Origin: CAYVQU01 sp964453155
GTDB taxonomy: Bacteria; Chloroflexota; Anaerolineae; Anaerolineales; UBA11858
DNA: 5,628 nt
Assembly (NCBI GenBank): GCA_964453155.1
Contig: CAYVQU010000265.1
Span: 1-5,628, forward strand
Reading direction: 5' to 3'
The position numbers and the translations under genes are program-made. Under the pieces are notes generated by a model. That model was not told the DNA's origin and did not search any database. It was given only the letters and a program-made list of their open reading frames with translations. Of this stretch, positions 1-5,564 are shown piece after piece (the first letter of the stretch is position 1; every line of letters starts with the position of its first letter).

Positions 1-115
1 TGGTTATTTGGTTGTTAACGTTCTAGTTTTTGGAACGATGTATTGATGTACTACAGGTAGTGGTTAGTGAAGAGTGATCTTTCAAAGAAACTCGTGTTCG
101 ATGATTTGTAAGACC

Positions 116-182
116 ACCACAAAGACGCGAAGGCACAAAGATGCACAAAACTTTTCTTTGTGTGCCTTCGTGTCTTTGTGGT
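116..182. repeat. CAAAG-type palindromic intergenic repeat
   Basis: Two 22-base arms (116-137 and 161-182) are reverse complements with a single mismatch, which would be a G-U pair in RNA. The arms are built from ACCACAAAGACGCGAAGGCACA-like words, and a 23-base loop at 138-160 itself contains a further CTTTG/CAAAG match. No T-run follows the right arm, so it does not look like an intrinsic terminator on the + strand. The palindrome ends 44 bases before the start of the first hydrolase and would lie in its leader if transcription starts upstream. Short-motif palindromes of this CAAAG style are scattered through spacers of many environmental bacterial genomes; whether they are mobile is not visible here. 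Confidence 0.85.
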
Positions 183-215
183 GAAAAATGTGGATCAGTT
201 TGTTTGACCAGGAAT

Positions 216-220
216 GGAGA
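216..220 (+). promoter_or_regulatory. Ribosome binding site that sets the start of hydrolase 1
   Basis: GGAGA lies 6 bases before the ATG at 227. The alternative in-frame ATG at 188 is preceded only by the end of the palindromic repeat (GGTGAAAA) and would add 13 residues unlike the family N-terminus. The start at 227 is therefore preferred. Confidence 0.7.
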
Positions 221-226
221 TTTTAC

Positions 227-1030
227 ATGCCAAGGTTAGAAGTAAATGACGTCTCTCTCTATTACGAACTCCATGGACCGGAAAAAGCGCCGATGTTGGT
301 GCTCAATAACGGCCTGATCATGAGTGCCGCGACAAGTTGGGTTTTCCAAACCGAAGCCCTATCGCAGCATTACCGCCTGCTCCAGTATGACTGTCGCGGG
401 CAGGGGCAATCGGACCATCCCACAGAGCCGTACTCGATGGAAATCCACGCCGATGATTTGGCCGCGCTGCTGACTAAGGTGGGGATCGAGACCGCTCACA
501 TCGCTGGGATTTCGTATGGCGGGGAGGTAGCGCAGGCTTTTGCCCTGAAATATCCGGAAAAAACGCGCAGTTTGATCCTGATCGACACCGTCAGCGAAGT
601 GGGGCCGGAATTACGGTTGACCATTCAAAGCTGGGTGGATGCCCTCCAGGCAGAGGACCCTGTGGCATTCTTCAACGCCTCCGTCCCCTGGAATTTTTCA
701 CCCGATTGGATTGCAGCCAATACCGCCATTTTGGAAGATGCCAAAGCACGCTACAAACACCTTGATTTCTCCGCGGTCGTCAACTTATGCGAAGCCTTCT
801 TCGAAGTGGATTTTACCGCCCGACTTGACGAGATTAAAGTCCCCACTTGTATCCTGGTCGGTGAGTTGGATCTCATCAAAGGGCCGCGCTATTCCCAGAT
901 CATCAAAAACGCCATTCCCCACGCCGAACTCCACATCCTGGACAGTGCCGGTCACGCCACCTGTTGGGAGCGTCCGGCCGAATTCAACTCCATCATTCTG
1001 GGATTTCTGGCGAAACAGCCAAATTCTTAA
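227..1030 (+). CDS. Alpha/beta hydrolase (3-oxoadipate enol-lactonase-like fold)
   Basis: A cytoplasmic serine hydrolase of 267 residues, the normal size for a compact alpha/beta hydrolase. It opens MPRLEVNDVSLYYELHG, as lactonase- and esterase-like members do. The oxyanion region reads LVLNNG near residue 27 instead of the usual HG, followed by the YDCRGQGQSD strand-turn. The nucleophile elbow GISYGG places the catalytic Ser at about 96, the acid is Asp215 in GELDLIKGP, and His243 sits in GHATCWERP, so the triad is complete. No signal peptide or membrane segment is seen. The NNG oxyanion form resembles enol-lactonase (PcaD) relatives, but no partner genes of the beta-ketoadipate pathway are present, so the substrate is unknown. 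The gene stands alone: a repeat-filled spacer of about 400 bases separates it from the ligase, and CAAAG-type repeats lie on both sides. Fold certain, function open. Confidence 0.93.
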   Translation: MPRLEVNDVSLYYELHGPEKAPMLVLNNGLIMSAATSWVFQTEALSQHYRLLQYDCRGQGQSDHPTEPYSMEIHADDLAALLTKVGIETAHIAGISYGGEVAQAFALKYPEKTRSLILIDTVSEVGPELRLTIQSWVDALQAEDPVAFFNASVPWNFSPDWIAANTAILEDAKARYKHLDFSAVVNLCEAFFEVDFTARLDEIKVPTCILVGELDLIKGPRYSQIIKNAIPHAELHILDSAGHATCWERPAEFNSIILGFLAKQPNS

Positions 1031-1062
1031 CGCCAAGGCGCAAAGAACGCAAAGTTTTCTTG
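1031..1062. repeat. Truncated CAAAG-type repeat copy
   Basis: GCCAAGGCGCAAAGAACG followed by CAAAGTTTTCTTG matches, with a few substitutions and a two-base gap, the left arm and loop of the palindrome at 126-160 (GCGAAGGCACAAAGATGC then ACAAAACTTTTCTTTG). The right arm is missing. It starts on the base after the hydrolase stop codon, so hydrolase 1 is bracketed by two related repeats in the same orientation. Confidence 0.65.
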
Positions 1063-1104
1063 TAGGACAAATTGCCATTACCTGAGTTGGGAATAAGAAA
1101 TAGT

Positions 1105-1180
1105 ACGCAGATTTTCAGGATGAACGCAGATTAAATCAAAAAATCAGCGTTTATCTGTTTTAGCGAAGCGGCATCTGCGT
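1105..1180. repeat. Nested ATCTGCGT-type hairpin repeat
   Basis: The outer arms ACGCAGAT (1105-1112) and ATCTGCGT (1173-1180) are perfect reverse complements. Inside them, 1119-1132 pairs with 1142-1155 over 14 positions with one mismatch and one G-U pair, leaving a 9-base loop. The left half carries ACGCAGAT twice in tandem fashion (1105 and 1124), so the structure looks like an inverted array of one short word. A six-T run begins 8 bases after the outer stem, too far away for a convincing terminator, though weak termination after hydrolase 1 is possible. Confidence 0.7.
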
Positions 1181-1270
1181 CCAAATTGTTTTTTGCTTGT
1201 TATCCTGAACCCAGGTTATTGCTTCAAGAAAAATGTGTTCAAAGATTCCGTTTTTTGAATTGTATAAAAA

Positions 1271-1297
1271 ATCCGTAAAATCCGTATAATCCGCGCA
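1271..1297 (+). repeat. Three-unit tandem repeat, period 9
   Basis: ATCCGTAAA, ATCCGTATA and ATCCGCGCA follow one another without gaps. The first four bases plus G of every unit are constant (ATCCG) and the tail drifts. It lies about 40 bases upstream of the possible ligase promoter. It may be a repeat remnant or a set of direct binding sites; the sequence alone does not decide. Confidence 0.6.
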
Positions 1298-1337
1298 CCA
1301 AAAATCTTCCAAGTGTAACTACTTCGCAACCGGATTT

Positions 1338-1346
1338 TGCTAGAAT
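1338..1346 (+). promoter_or_regulatory. Possible extended -10 promoter for the ligase operon
   Basis: TGCTAGAAT matches the extended -10 pattern TGnTAnAAT of housekeeping sigma factors. No good -35 box is seen 17 bases upstream, which extended -10 promoters can do without. A start near 1353 would give a leader of about 80 bases before the ligase ATG. The call rests on a motif match only. Confidence 0.4.
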
Positions 1347-1423
1347 GAATTTTACTTCAGGGGTTGATCTATTGGCTTTTAACGGTATCTGGCATTGTGC
1401 GTCATCGGGTGAAAGTACACTAT

Positions 1424-1430
1424 GGAGGAG
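1424..1430 (+). promoter_or_regulatory. Ribosome binding site that sets the ligase start
   Basis: GGAGGAG ends 2 bases before the ATG at 1433; counting from the GGAGG core the spacer is 4 bases, slightly short but strong in sequence. In-frame upstream starts (TTG 1364, GTG 1397, GTG 1409) have no such site and would add residues outside the family pattern. Confidence 0.75.
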
Positions 1431-1432
1431 TT

Positions 1433-2956
1433 ATGCATGCTGCTGATCTACTGAGCAAACGGGCGGAGTTAACGCCGGACCGCGTCGCGCTGGTTGAATT
1501 GGAAACCGGTCAGCGGTTCACGTATGCAGAGCTGAATGCCCGCGCCAACCGTCTGGCCAACTTCATGCGAGATGAACTGGGGGTGACTGCTGGAGATCGG
1601 GTGTCGATCCTGGCGAAAAACAGCATTGTGTATATCGATTTGTTTTATGGATTGCCCAAAATCGGGGCCATCTTTGCACCCTTCAACTGGCGGCTGACGG
1701 CTAAAGAGCTGACCTATATGTTCAATGACCTGGAACCGAAAGTTTTACTCTGTGAACCGGGACATGCCAAAACCGTCGCTGTTATGTGTGACGATATCGA
1801 AGTAGAGCACCTGATCGCCTTGCGGGGAGCGGACCTGGAAGGGGCAATCAGCTACGAGAAAATCGAAACAGCCTCAAGTGCTGAGCCGGAGCGACCGCCA
1901 TTGGATGCCGAATCGCCCTATTGCATCCTCTACACCTCGGGGACCACAGGGTATCCCAAAGGAGCGGTCATCCCCCACCGTCAGATTTTGTATAACTGCA
2001 TCAACACCATCGTCAGTTGGGGGCTGACGGAGCAGGATATTTCGCCGGTCTACACCCCCTTGTTCCATGCCGGTGGGTTGTTCGCCTTTTTGACCCCGCT
2101 GCTATATGTTGGCGGGCGGATCATTCTGGCGCGGGATTTTGACCCGGTCGCCTCGCTGAAATGGATTTTGGAGGAGGAGTGCACCGTCATCCTGGGGGTG
2201 CCGACCCTCTTCCAAATGTGGATGGATGCCGATTATTTCGATGAAGCCGATTTCAGTAAAGTCCACTTCTTCATCAGCGGGGGGGCGCCTTGTCCGCCAA
2301 AATTGATGAATAAATGGCGGGCGAAGAAGGGCATCATCTTCCGCCAGGGGTACGGTCTGACCGAAGTTGGGGCCAACTGCTTCAGCATGACGGATGAAGA
2401 CTCGGTGCCTAAAACGGGCTCGGTCGGGAAACCCATTTTCCATAGCCAGATGCGGGTCGCGGACCCCGAGACTGGGGTTGACGTTCCGGTGGGCGAATCC
2501 GGCGAATTATTGATCTGGGGTCCCCACGTCTGTACCGGCTATTGGCGTAACCCAGAAGCCACCACCGAAACTATCGTGGACGGCTGGTTCCATACCGGTG
2601 ATATGGCCCACAAAGACGAAGATGGCTTCTTCTACATTGATGGCCGCTACAAAGACATGATCAAGAGCGGCGGCGAGAACATTTACTCTGCCGAAGTTGA
2701 ATCCGTTTACCGTAAACACCCTGCGGTCAAAGATGCCGCTCTGATCGGGATGCCCGATAAGAAATGGGGCGAAGTTGGCCTGATCGTGCTCATTCTCAAT
2801 GCAGGCCAGCAGGTGACCGCGAGCGAGTTGAAAACCTTTGCCCGTGAAAGTTTAGCCACATACAAAATTCCCAAGAAAGTGATTTTTGCCGATGACTTGT
2901 CGTACAGTGCGTATGGGAAGGTGGAGAAGGCGAAGTTGAGAGAGAAATATCTATGA
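1433..2956 (+). CDS. Acyl-CoA synthetase (adenylate-forming, FadD/AMP-dependent ligase family)
   Basis: Activates a carboxylic acid to an acyl-adenylate with ATP, then to the CoA thioester; soluble, 507 residues, the normal length. The N-terminus MHAADLLSKRAELTPDRVAL is typical. The ATP-binding loop YTSGTTGYPKG is at about 167-177, the acyl-pocket segment TPLFHAGGL at 208-216, the QGYGLTE motif at 305-311, HTGD at 387-390, and the hinge/linker GRYKDMIKSGGENI at 404-417 followed by AEVE. The C-terminal catalytic Lys is about 496 in SAYGK, although the usual LPRTATGK context is altered to LSYSAYGK. All core motifs are intact, so it should be active. The stop codon overlaps the start of the next hydrolase (ATGA), so the two are probably translated together. 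Acyl chain or aromatic specificity cannot be read reliably; medium/long fatty acids or aryl acids are both possible. Confidence 0.95.
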   Translation: MHAADLLSKRAELTPDRVALVELETGQRFTYAELNARANRLANFMRDELGVTAGDRVSILAKNSIVYIDLFYGLPKIGAIFAPFNWRLTAKELTYMFNDLEPKVLLCEPGHAKTVAVMCDDIEVEHLIALRGADLEGAISYEKIETASSAEPERPPLDAESPYCILYTSGTTGYPKGAVIPHRQILYNCINTIVSWGLTEQDISPVYTPLFHAGGLFAFLTPLLYVGGRIILARDFDPVASLKWILEEECTVILGVPTLFQMWMDADYFDEADFSKVHFFISGGAPCPPKLMNKWRAKKGIIFRQGYGLTEVGANCFSMTDEDSVPKTGSVGKPIFHSQMRVADPETGVDVPVGESGELLIWGPHVCTGYWRNPEATTETIVDGWFHTGDMAHKDEDGFFYIDGRYKDMIKSGGENIYSAEVESVYRKHPAVKDAALIGMPDKKWGEVGLIVLILNAGQQVTASELKTFARESLATYKIPKKVIFADDLSYSAYGKVEKAKLREKYL

Positions 2957-4008
2957 ACATCCCAACCATGGACGGAATTACCCCCCAAACCATCACCACC
3001 ACCCGCCTCGCCTCTCGTGTACTTTTCTCAGGACCTGAGGACGGCACGCCCATTCTATTTTTACATGGCAATGTATCATCGGCAACGTGGTGGGAGGAGA
3101 CTTTGGTCTCGCTGCCGGAGGGCTATCGCGGGATTGCACCGGATCAACGGGGATTTGGAGATGCTGATTCAGCCGCCAAAGTCGATGCGACCCAGGGGAT
3201 GGGGGATTTGGCGGCTGATGCCCTGGCCTTACTCGATCATCTTGAATACGAGCAGGCCCATATCGTTGGGAACTCGTTGGGGGGGATGGTGGTCTGGCGG
3301 TTGTTGATGAAAGCGCCGGAGCGATTTTTGACGGTCACCCTGGTGGACCCGGGATCGCCTTTCGGATTTGGGGCCACCCGCGATGTCGAGGGGACCCCCA
3401 CAAATCCAGATTTTGCCGGGTCAGGCGGCGGACTCTCCAACCCAGAGTTGATCCGTCTGATGAAAGAAAAAGAGATGAGTGCCGATAACCAGTTTTCCCC
3501 GCGGGCCGCCCTGCGAACCCTGCTGGTCAAACCGCCCTTCATCCCCGCGCGGGAGGATGAACTGGTCATGGCAATGCTGTCCACCCATCTCGGCGATGAC
3601 GCCATTCCCGGTGATTCCACTCAATCCATCCACTGGCCGCATATGGCCCCCGGAAAATGGGGACCAACCAACGCCACCTCACCCAAATATGCCGGTGACG
3701 TGGAAAAAATCATTACTTGTGATCCCAAACCCAAAATCCTGTGGGCCCGTGGCAGTCATGACCTGGTCGTCTCCGACACCGCGGCCTCCGATCCCGGCTT
3801 TTTGGGCAAGATGGGCCTGCTCCCCGGCTGGCCGGGCGAGGAGGAATATCCCCCCCAACCCATGATCGGTCAAATCCGCAATATTCTAGAGAAATACGCC
3901 GCCGCGGGTGGCAGTTACGAAGAAGTTGTCATCGATGGCACGGGACACGTGCCGTTTATCGAGAAAGTCGCCGAATTCAATCAAATGTTTCATGCGCATA
4001 TTAGTTAG
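2953..4008 (+). CDS. Alpha/beta hydrolase with enlarged cap, coupled to the ligase
   Basis: A 351-residue serine hydrolase, clearly longer than the roughly 270 of hydrolase 1. The oxyanion strand reads PILFLHGN at about 33-40, and PDQRGFGDAD follows at 63-72. The nucleophile elbow VGNSLGG puts Ser at 108, the acid is Asp270 in RGSHDLVVSD, and His332 lies in GTGHVPFIEK, so the triad is complete. The extra length lies in the cap between about 133 and 255, rich in Pro, Gly and Trp (for example HWPHMAPGKWGP near 227-238), and in a second insert between the acid and the His (about 275-315, PGWPGEEEYPPQP). The start ATG overlaps the ligase stop by four bases, with only a weak GAGAG site upstream, so re-initiation by the ribosome finishing the ligase is likely; ATG 2968 is a less likely alternative start. 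It probably acts on the same compound class as the ligase (ester, thioester or lactone), but this is inferred from coupling only. Confidence 0.92.
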   Translation: MNIPTMDGITPQTITTTRLASRVLFSGPEDGTPILFLHGNVSSATWWEETLVSLPEGYRGIAPDQRGFGDADSAAKVDATQGMGDLAADALALLDHLEYEQAHIVGNSLGGMVVWRLLMKAPERFLTVTLVDPGSPFGFGATRDVEGTPTNPDFAGSGGGLSNPELIRLMKEKEMSADNQFSPRAALRTLLVKPPFIPAREDELVMAMLSTHLGDDAIPGDSTQSIHWPHMAPGKWGPTNATSPKYAGDVEKIITCDPKPKILWARGSHDLVVSDTAASDPGFLGKMGLLPGWPGEEEYPPQPMIGQIRNILEKYAAAGGSYEEVVIDGTGHVPFIEKVAEFNQMFHAHIS

Positions 4009-4076
4009 TTGGTTTGATGGTTTGTTAGTTGGTTAGTGAACATTGCCCAATGAACCAACTAACCACAAACCAACTA
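4006..4076. repeat. TTAGTTGGTT-type long dyad after hydrolase 2
   Basis: The left arm segments TAGTTGGTTTG (4006-4016), TTAGTTGGTT (4025-4034) and CATTG (4041-4045) pair perfectly and in order with CAATG (4048-4052), AACCAACTAA (4053-4062) and CAAACCAACTA (4066-4076). The unpaired bulges are longer on the left side (8 and 6 bases against 3 and 0). Each arm is itself a two-fold repeat of the TAGTTGGTT word. The dyad begins inside the stop codon of hydrolase 2. No T-run follows, so it is a repeat or cruciform rather than a standard terminator, and read-through into the binding-protein gene remains possible. Confidence 0.8.
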
Positions 4077-4085
4077 TCCCCCCTG

Positions 4086-4095
4086 AAAGGAGGTG
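4086..4095 (+). promoter_or_regulatory. Orphan Shine-Dalgarno sequence with possible leader frame
   Basis: AAAGGAGGTG is a ten-base match to the ideal 16S-pairing sequence but has no start codon at the usual distance. The nearest candidate is GTG at 4096, only 2 bases after AGGAGG. From there a frame of 46 codons runs to TAA at 4234-4236 and overlaps the first codons of the binding-protein gene in another phase. The C-run just before it (4079-4084) can pair with AGGAGG with one mismatch around a GAA loop, which could hide the site. It may be a leader peptide signal, a relic, or chance. Confidence 0.35.
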
Positions 4096-4153
4096 GTGCC
4101 GGTTCCAAACTTACTTTTCCCAGTACCTAGTAACTCATTACCTATTTACCCAG

Positions 4154-4202
4154 GTGTGGCGGATATTTATTTCGTTTTACTTCAAAACACAAACCGCCAC
4201 AC
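4154..4202. promoter_or_regulatory. Dyad in the leader of the binding-protein gene
   Basis: GTGTGGCGG (4154-4162) and CCGCCACAC (4194-4202) are perfect 9-base reverse complements. Between them GTTTT (4174-4178) and AAAAC (4184-4188) can form an inner stem with a 5-base loop. The right arm ends 6 bases before the ribosome binding site. Because of this position it could be an RNA control structure or a split operator; no riboswitch class is recognised. Confidence 0.5.
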
Positions 4203-4208
4203 ACATTC

Positions 4209-4216
4209 AGGAGGAG
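4209..4216 (+). promoter_or_regulatory. Ribosome binding site that sets the lipoprotein start
   Basis: AGGAGGAG lies 6 bases before the ATG at 4223. This start is immediately followed by a textbook lipoprotein signal peptide, whereas the longer in-frame reading from TTG 4043 would translate the repeat dyad and leader and bury the signal peptide. Confidence 0.85.
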
Positions 4217-4222
4217 CTCCAA

Positions 4223-5503
4223 ATGAAAAGTTTTAAAAAACTAATTTTCGTCTTGTTAATTATGACGATGATCCTGTCGGCCTGTGGTGGCGGCAGCAAA
4301 GAAACGGTGAAAGTCGGCCTGATCACAGATGGCACCGGCCCGTTGGCGATTTACGGGGCCCATATTATCCGCAGTTTCATGCTGGGGATGGAATATGCCA
4401 CCGGTGAAGCCGGCAGCGTCGGCGGCGTGTTCACTGTCGAAGACGGCACCAATACCTTCATGCTCAACGGCCAGGAGATCGAGATTATCCTGGGTGATGA
4501 CCAGACCAATGCCGAATTGACCGCCTCGCTGGCCCGCGAATTGATCGAGGTTGAGCAAGTCGACGTTTTGGTGGGTACGGTCAGCTCGGGGAACACGGCC
4601 ACTCTGCAGGAGATCGCCGCTGAGAACATGATCCCCCTGATCGTCGCCCCCGCGGCGGCCAACGACATCACCGGGGTGAACTTCAACGAGTACACCTTCC
4701 GCACCAGCCGCGAGAACTACCAGGACGCCATGGCCCTGTGTGAATATATCACCCAGGAATACGACACCTTCGTCCAGATCGCCCCCGATTACAGCTTTGG
4801 TTGGGGTGGTGCCGCGGCCTATCGCGATGCCTGCACCTTGCTGGGCGGCTCCTTCCCGGTGGATGACATCTTCGCCCCCTTCGACACCACCGACTTCACC
4901 CCCTACATGGAACAGGTTCTGGACTCAGGCGCGGAAGCCTGGATCCCCACCTGGGCTGGCGGCGGTTTCATCGCCATCATGCAGTCCGCGGTGGACCTGG
5001 GTGTGGTCGACAATATGGATATGGCCGCGGGTTTCGTAGATAACGTGGCGCTGCCAGCCTTCTTCGGCAACTCCATCGGCTCGACTGGCTCGATCCTGTA
5101 CCACTACTCGGCCCCCGATAACGAGATCAACGATTGGTTGATCACCGAGACCCAAGCCCGTTACGGCGTGTACCCCGACCTCTTCGACGGTGACGGCGCC
5201 AATGCAGCCATCATGTTGGTCGAAGGCCTCAAGAAGACCAAGGGTGATGCCAGCGCTGAAGCCTTGATCGAGGCTTGGGAAGGCCTGGAGTTCGAAGGTC
5301 CCAAGGGCACGGTCCTCATCCGGGCCGAAGACCATGTGGCGATTCAGGACATGTACGTCATGAAACTCCTCAACGTAGATGATCCCGATGCAATGTTCTT
5401 CGAATTCATCACCAACACCCGCCCCGAACCCCCCTGCTTGCTGCCTGAGGATCTCAAGGATCGCTGCGGTGATCTGCCTTACGGTAGTCTGAGCGGACAA
5501 TAG
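4223..5503 (+). CDS. Liv-type ABC transporter solute-binding lipoprotein (Peripla_BP_6)
   Basis: A 426-residue extracytoplasmic binding protein of the branched-chain amino acid (LivK/LivJ) superfamily that hands a solute to an ABC permease. The signal peptide is MKSFKK plus a hydrophobic stretch (7-17) and the lipobox LSAC, with Cys21 as the lipid-anchored first residue, then a GGGS linker. The mature part starts VKVGLITDGTGPLAIYG. The lobe-1 ligand region contains VGTVSSGNT (118-125) and APAAANDIT (142-150), then YTFRTSREN; the second lobe contains IAPDYSFGWG (186-195). In LivJ-like amino acid binders the second motif normally reads AAT; here it is AAA, so the ligand may not be an amino acid. 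Cys405 and Cys415 lie close together near the C-terminus. First codons are AT-rich while the body is dominated by C-ending codons, as in highly expressed genes. No permease or ATPase is in the window. Three in-frame stops (TAG TGA TAA) end the gene. Confidence 0.95.
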   Translation: MKSFKKLIFVLLIMTMILSACGGGSKETVKVGLITDGTGPLAIYGAHIIRSFMLGMEYATGEAGSVGGVFTVEDGTNTFMLNGQEIEIILGDDQTNAELTASLARELIEVEQVDVLVGTVSSGNTATLQEIAAENMIPLIVAPAAANDITGVNFNEYTFRTSRENYQDAMALCEYITQEYDTFVQIAPDYSFGWGGAAAYRDACTLLGGSFPVDDIFAPFDTTDFTPYMEQVLDSGAEAWIPTWAGGGFIAIMQSAVDLGVVDNMDMAAGFVDNVALPAFFGNSIGSTGSILYHYSAPDNEINDWLITETQARYGVYPDLFDGDGANAAIMLVEGLKKTKGDASAEALIEAWEGLEFEGPKGTVLIRAEDHVAIQDMYVMKLLNVDDPDAMFFEFITNTRPEPPCLLPEDLKDRCGDLPYGSLSGQ

Positions 5504-5520
5504 TGATAAGATAGAGACCA

Positions 5521-5564
5521 GGGATAGAGATAGAGATTGATCTCGTATCTCTATCCCACTTTTT
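5521..5564 (+). terminator. Probable intrinsic terminator after the lipoprotein gene
   Basis: Arms 5521-5536 and 5541-5557 are reverse complements (GGGATAGAGATA with its partner TATCTCTATCCC, then GAGA with TCTC) with one bulged base and a TTGA tetraloop, followed by AC and five T (5560-5564). The stem is long and made of a repeated GATAGA word. It begins 17 bases after the stop codon. In binding-protein operons such a hairpin can also act as a partial stop that keeps the binding protein more abundant than its permease. Confidence 0.75.

Larger units (their letters stand above)
1031..1432. other. Repeat-rich non-coding spacer
   Basis: No convincing gene lies in these 402 bases. From left to right the spacer holds a half-copy of the CAAAG repeat (1031-1062), a nested ATCTGCGT hairpin (1105-1180), a six-T run (1189-1194), an AT-rich stretch, a three-unit 9-base tandem repeat (1271-1297), a possible extended -10 box (1338-1346) and the ligase ribosome binding site (1424-1430). 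An open frame that reads through the first part in another phase is only repeat sequence. Confidence 0.8.

Noticed and set aside
19..37. CGTTC/GAACG inverted pair near the window start
   Set aside because: Only 5 base pairs with a 9-base loop and no T-run; expected by chance.
639..1085. 148-codon + strand frame overlapping hydrolase 1 in another phase
   Set aside because: Its C-terminus (NAKAQRTQ) is translated CAAAG repeat, a familiar artefact of such repeats, and the rest is an out-of-phase reading of the hydrolase.
116..1180. CRISPR-like array from the short repeated words
   Set aside because: The repeated words are palindromic or directly adjacent with no regular unique spacers of 25-45 bases, and no cas gene is present.
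3237..3620. Minus-strand open frame of 127 codons inside hydrolase 2
   Set aside because: It lies antisense to a complete gene with an intact catalytic triad and shows low-complexity Pro/Arg/Ser composition typical of a shadow frame.
4043..4222. 60-residue N-terminal extension of the lipoprotein from TTG 4043
   Set aside because: It would translate the inverted repeat and leader dyad and place the lipobox at residue 81; the ATG at 4223 has a strong ribosome site and a proper signal peptide.
4925..5500. 191-codon open frame on the minus strand inside the lipoprotein gene
   Set aside because: It is a mirror of C/G-rich third positions in a strongly supported gene, has no recognisable domain and no ribosome site of note.
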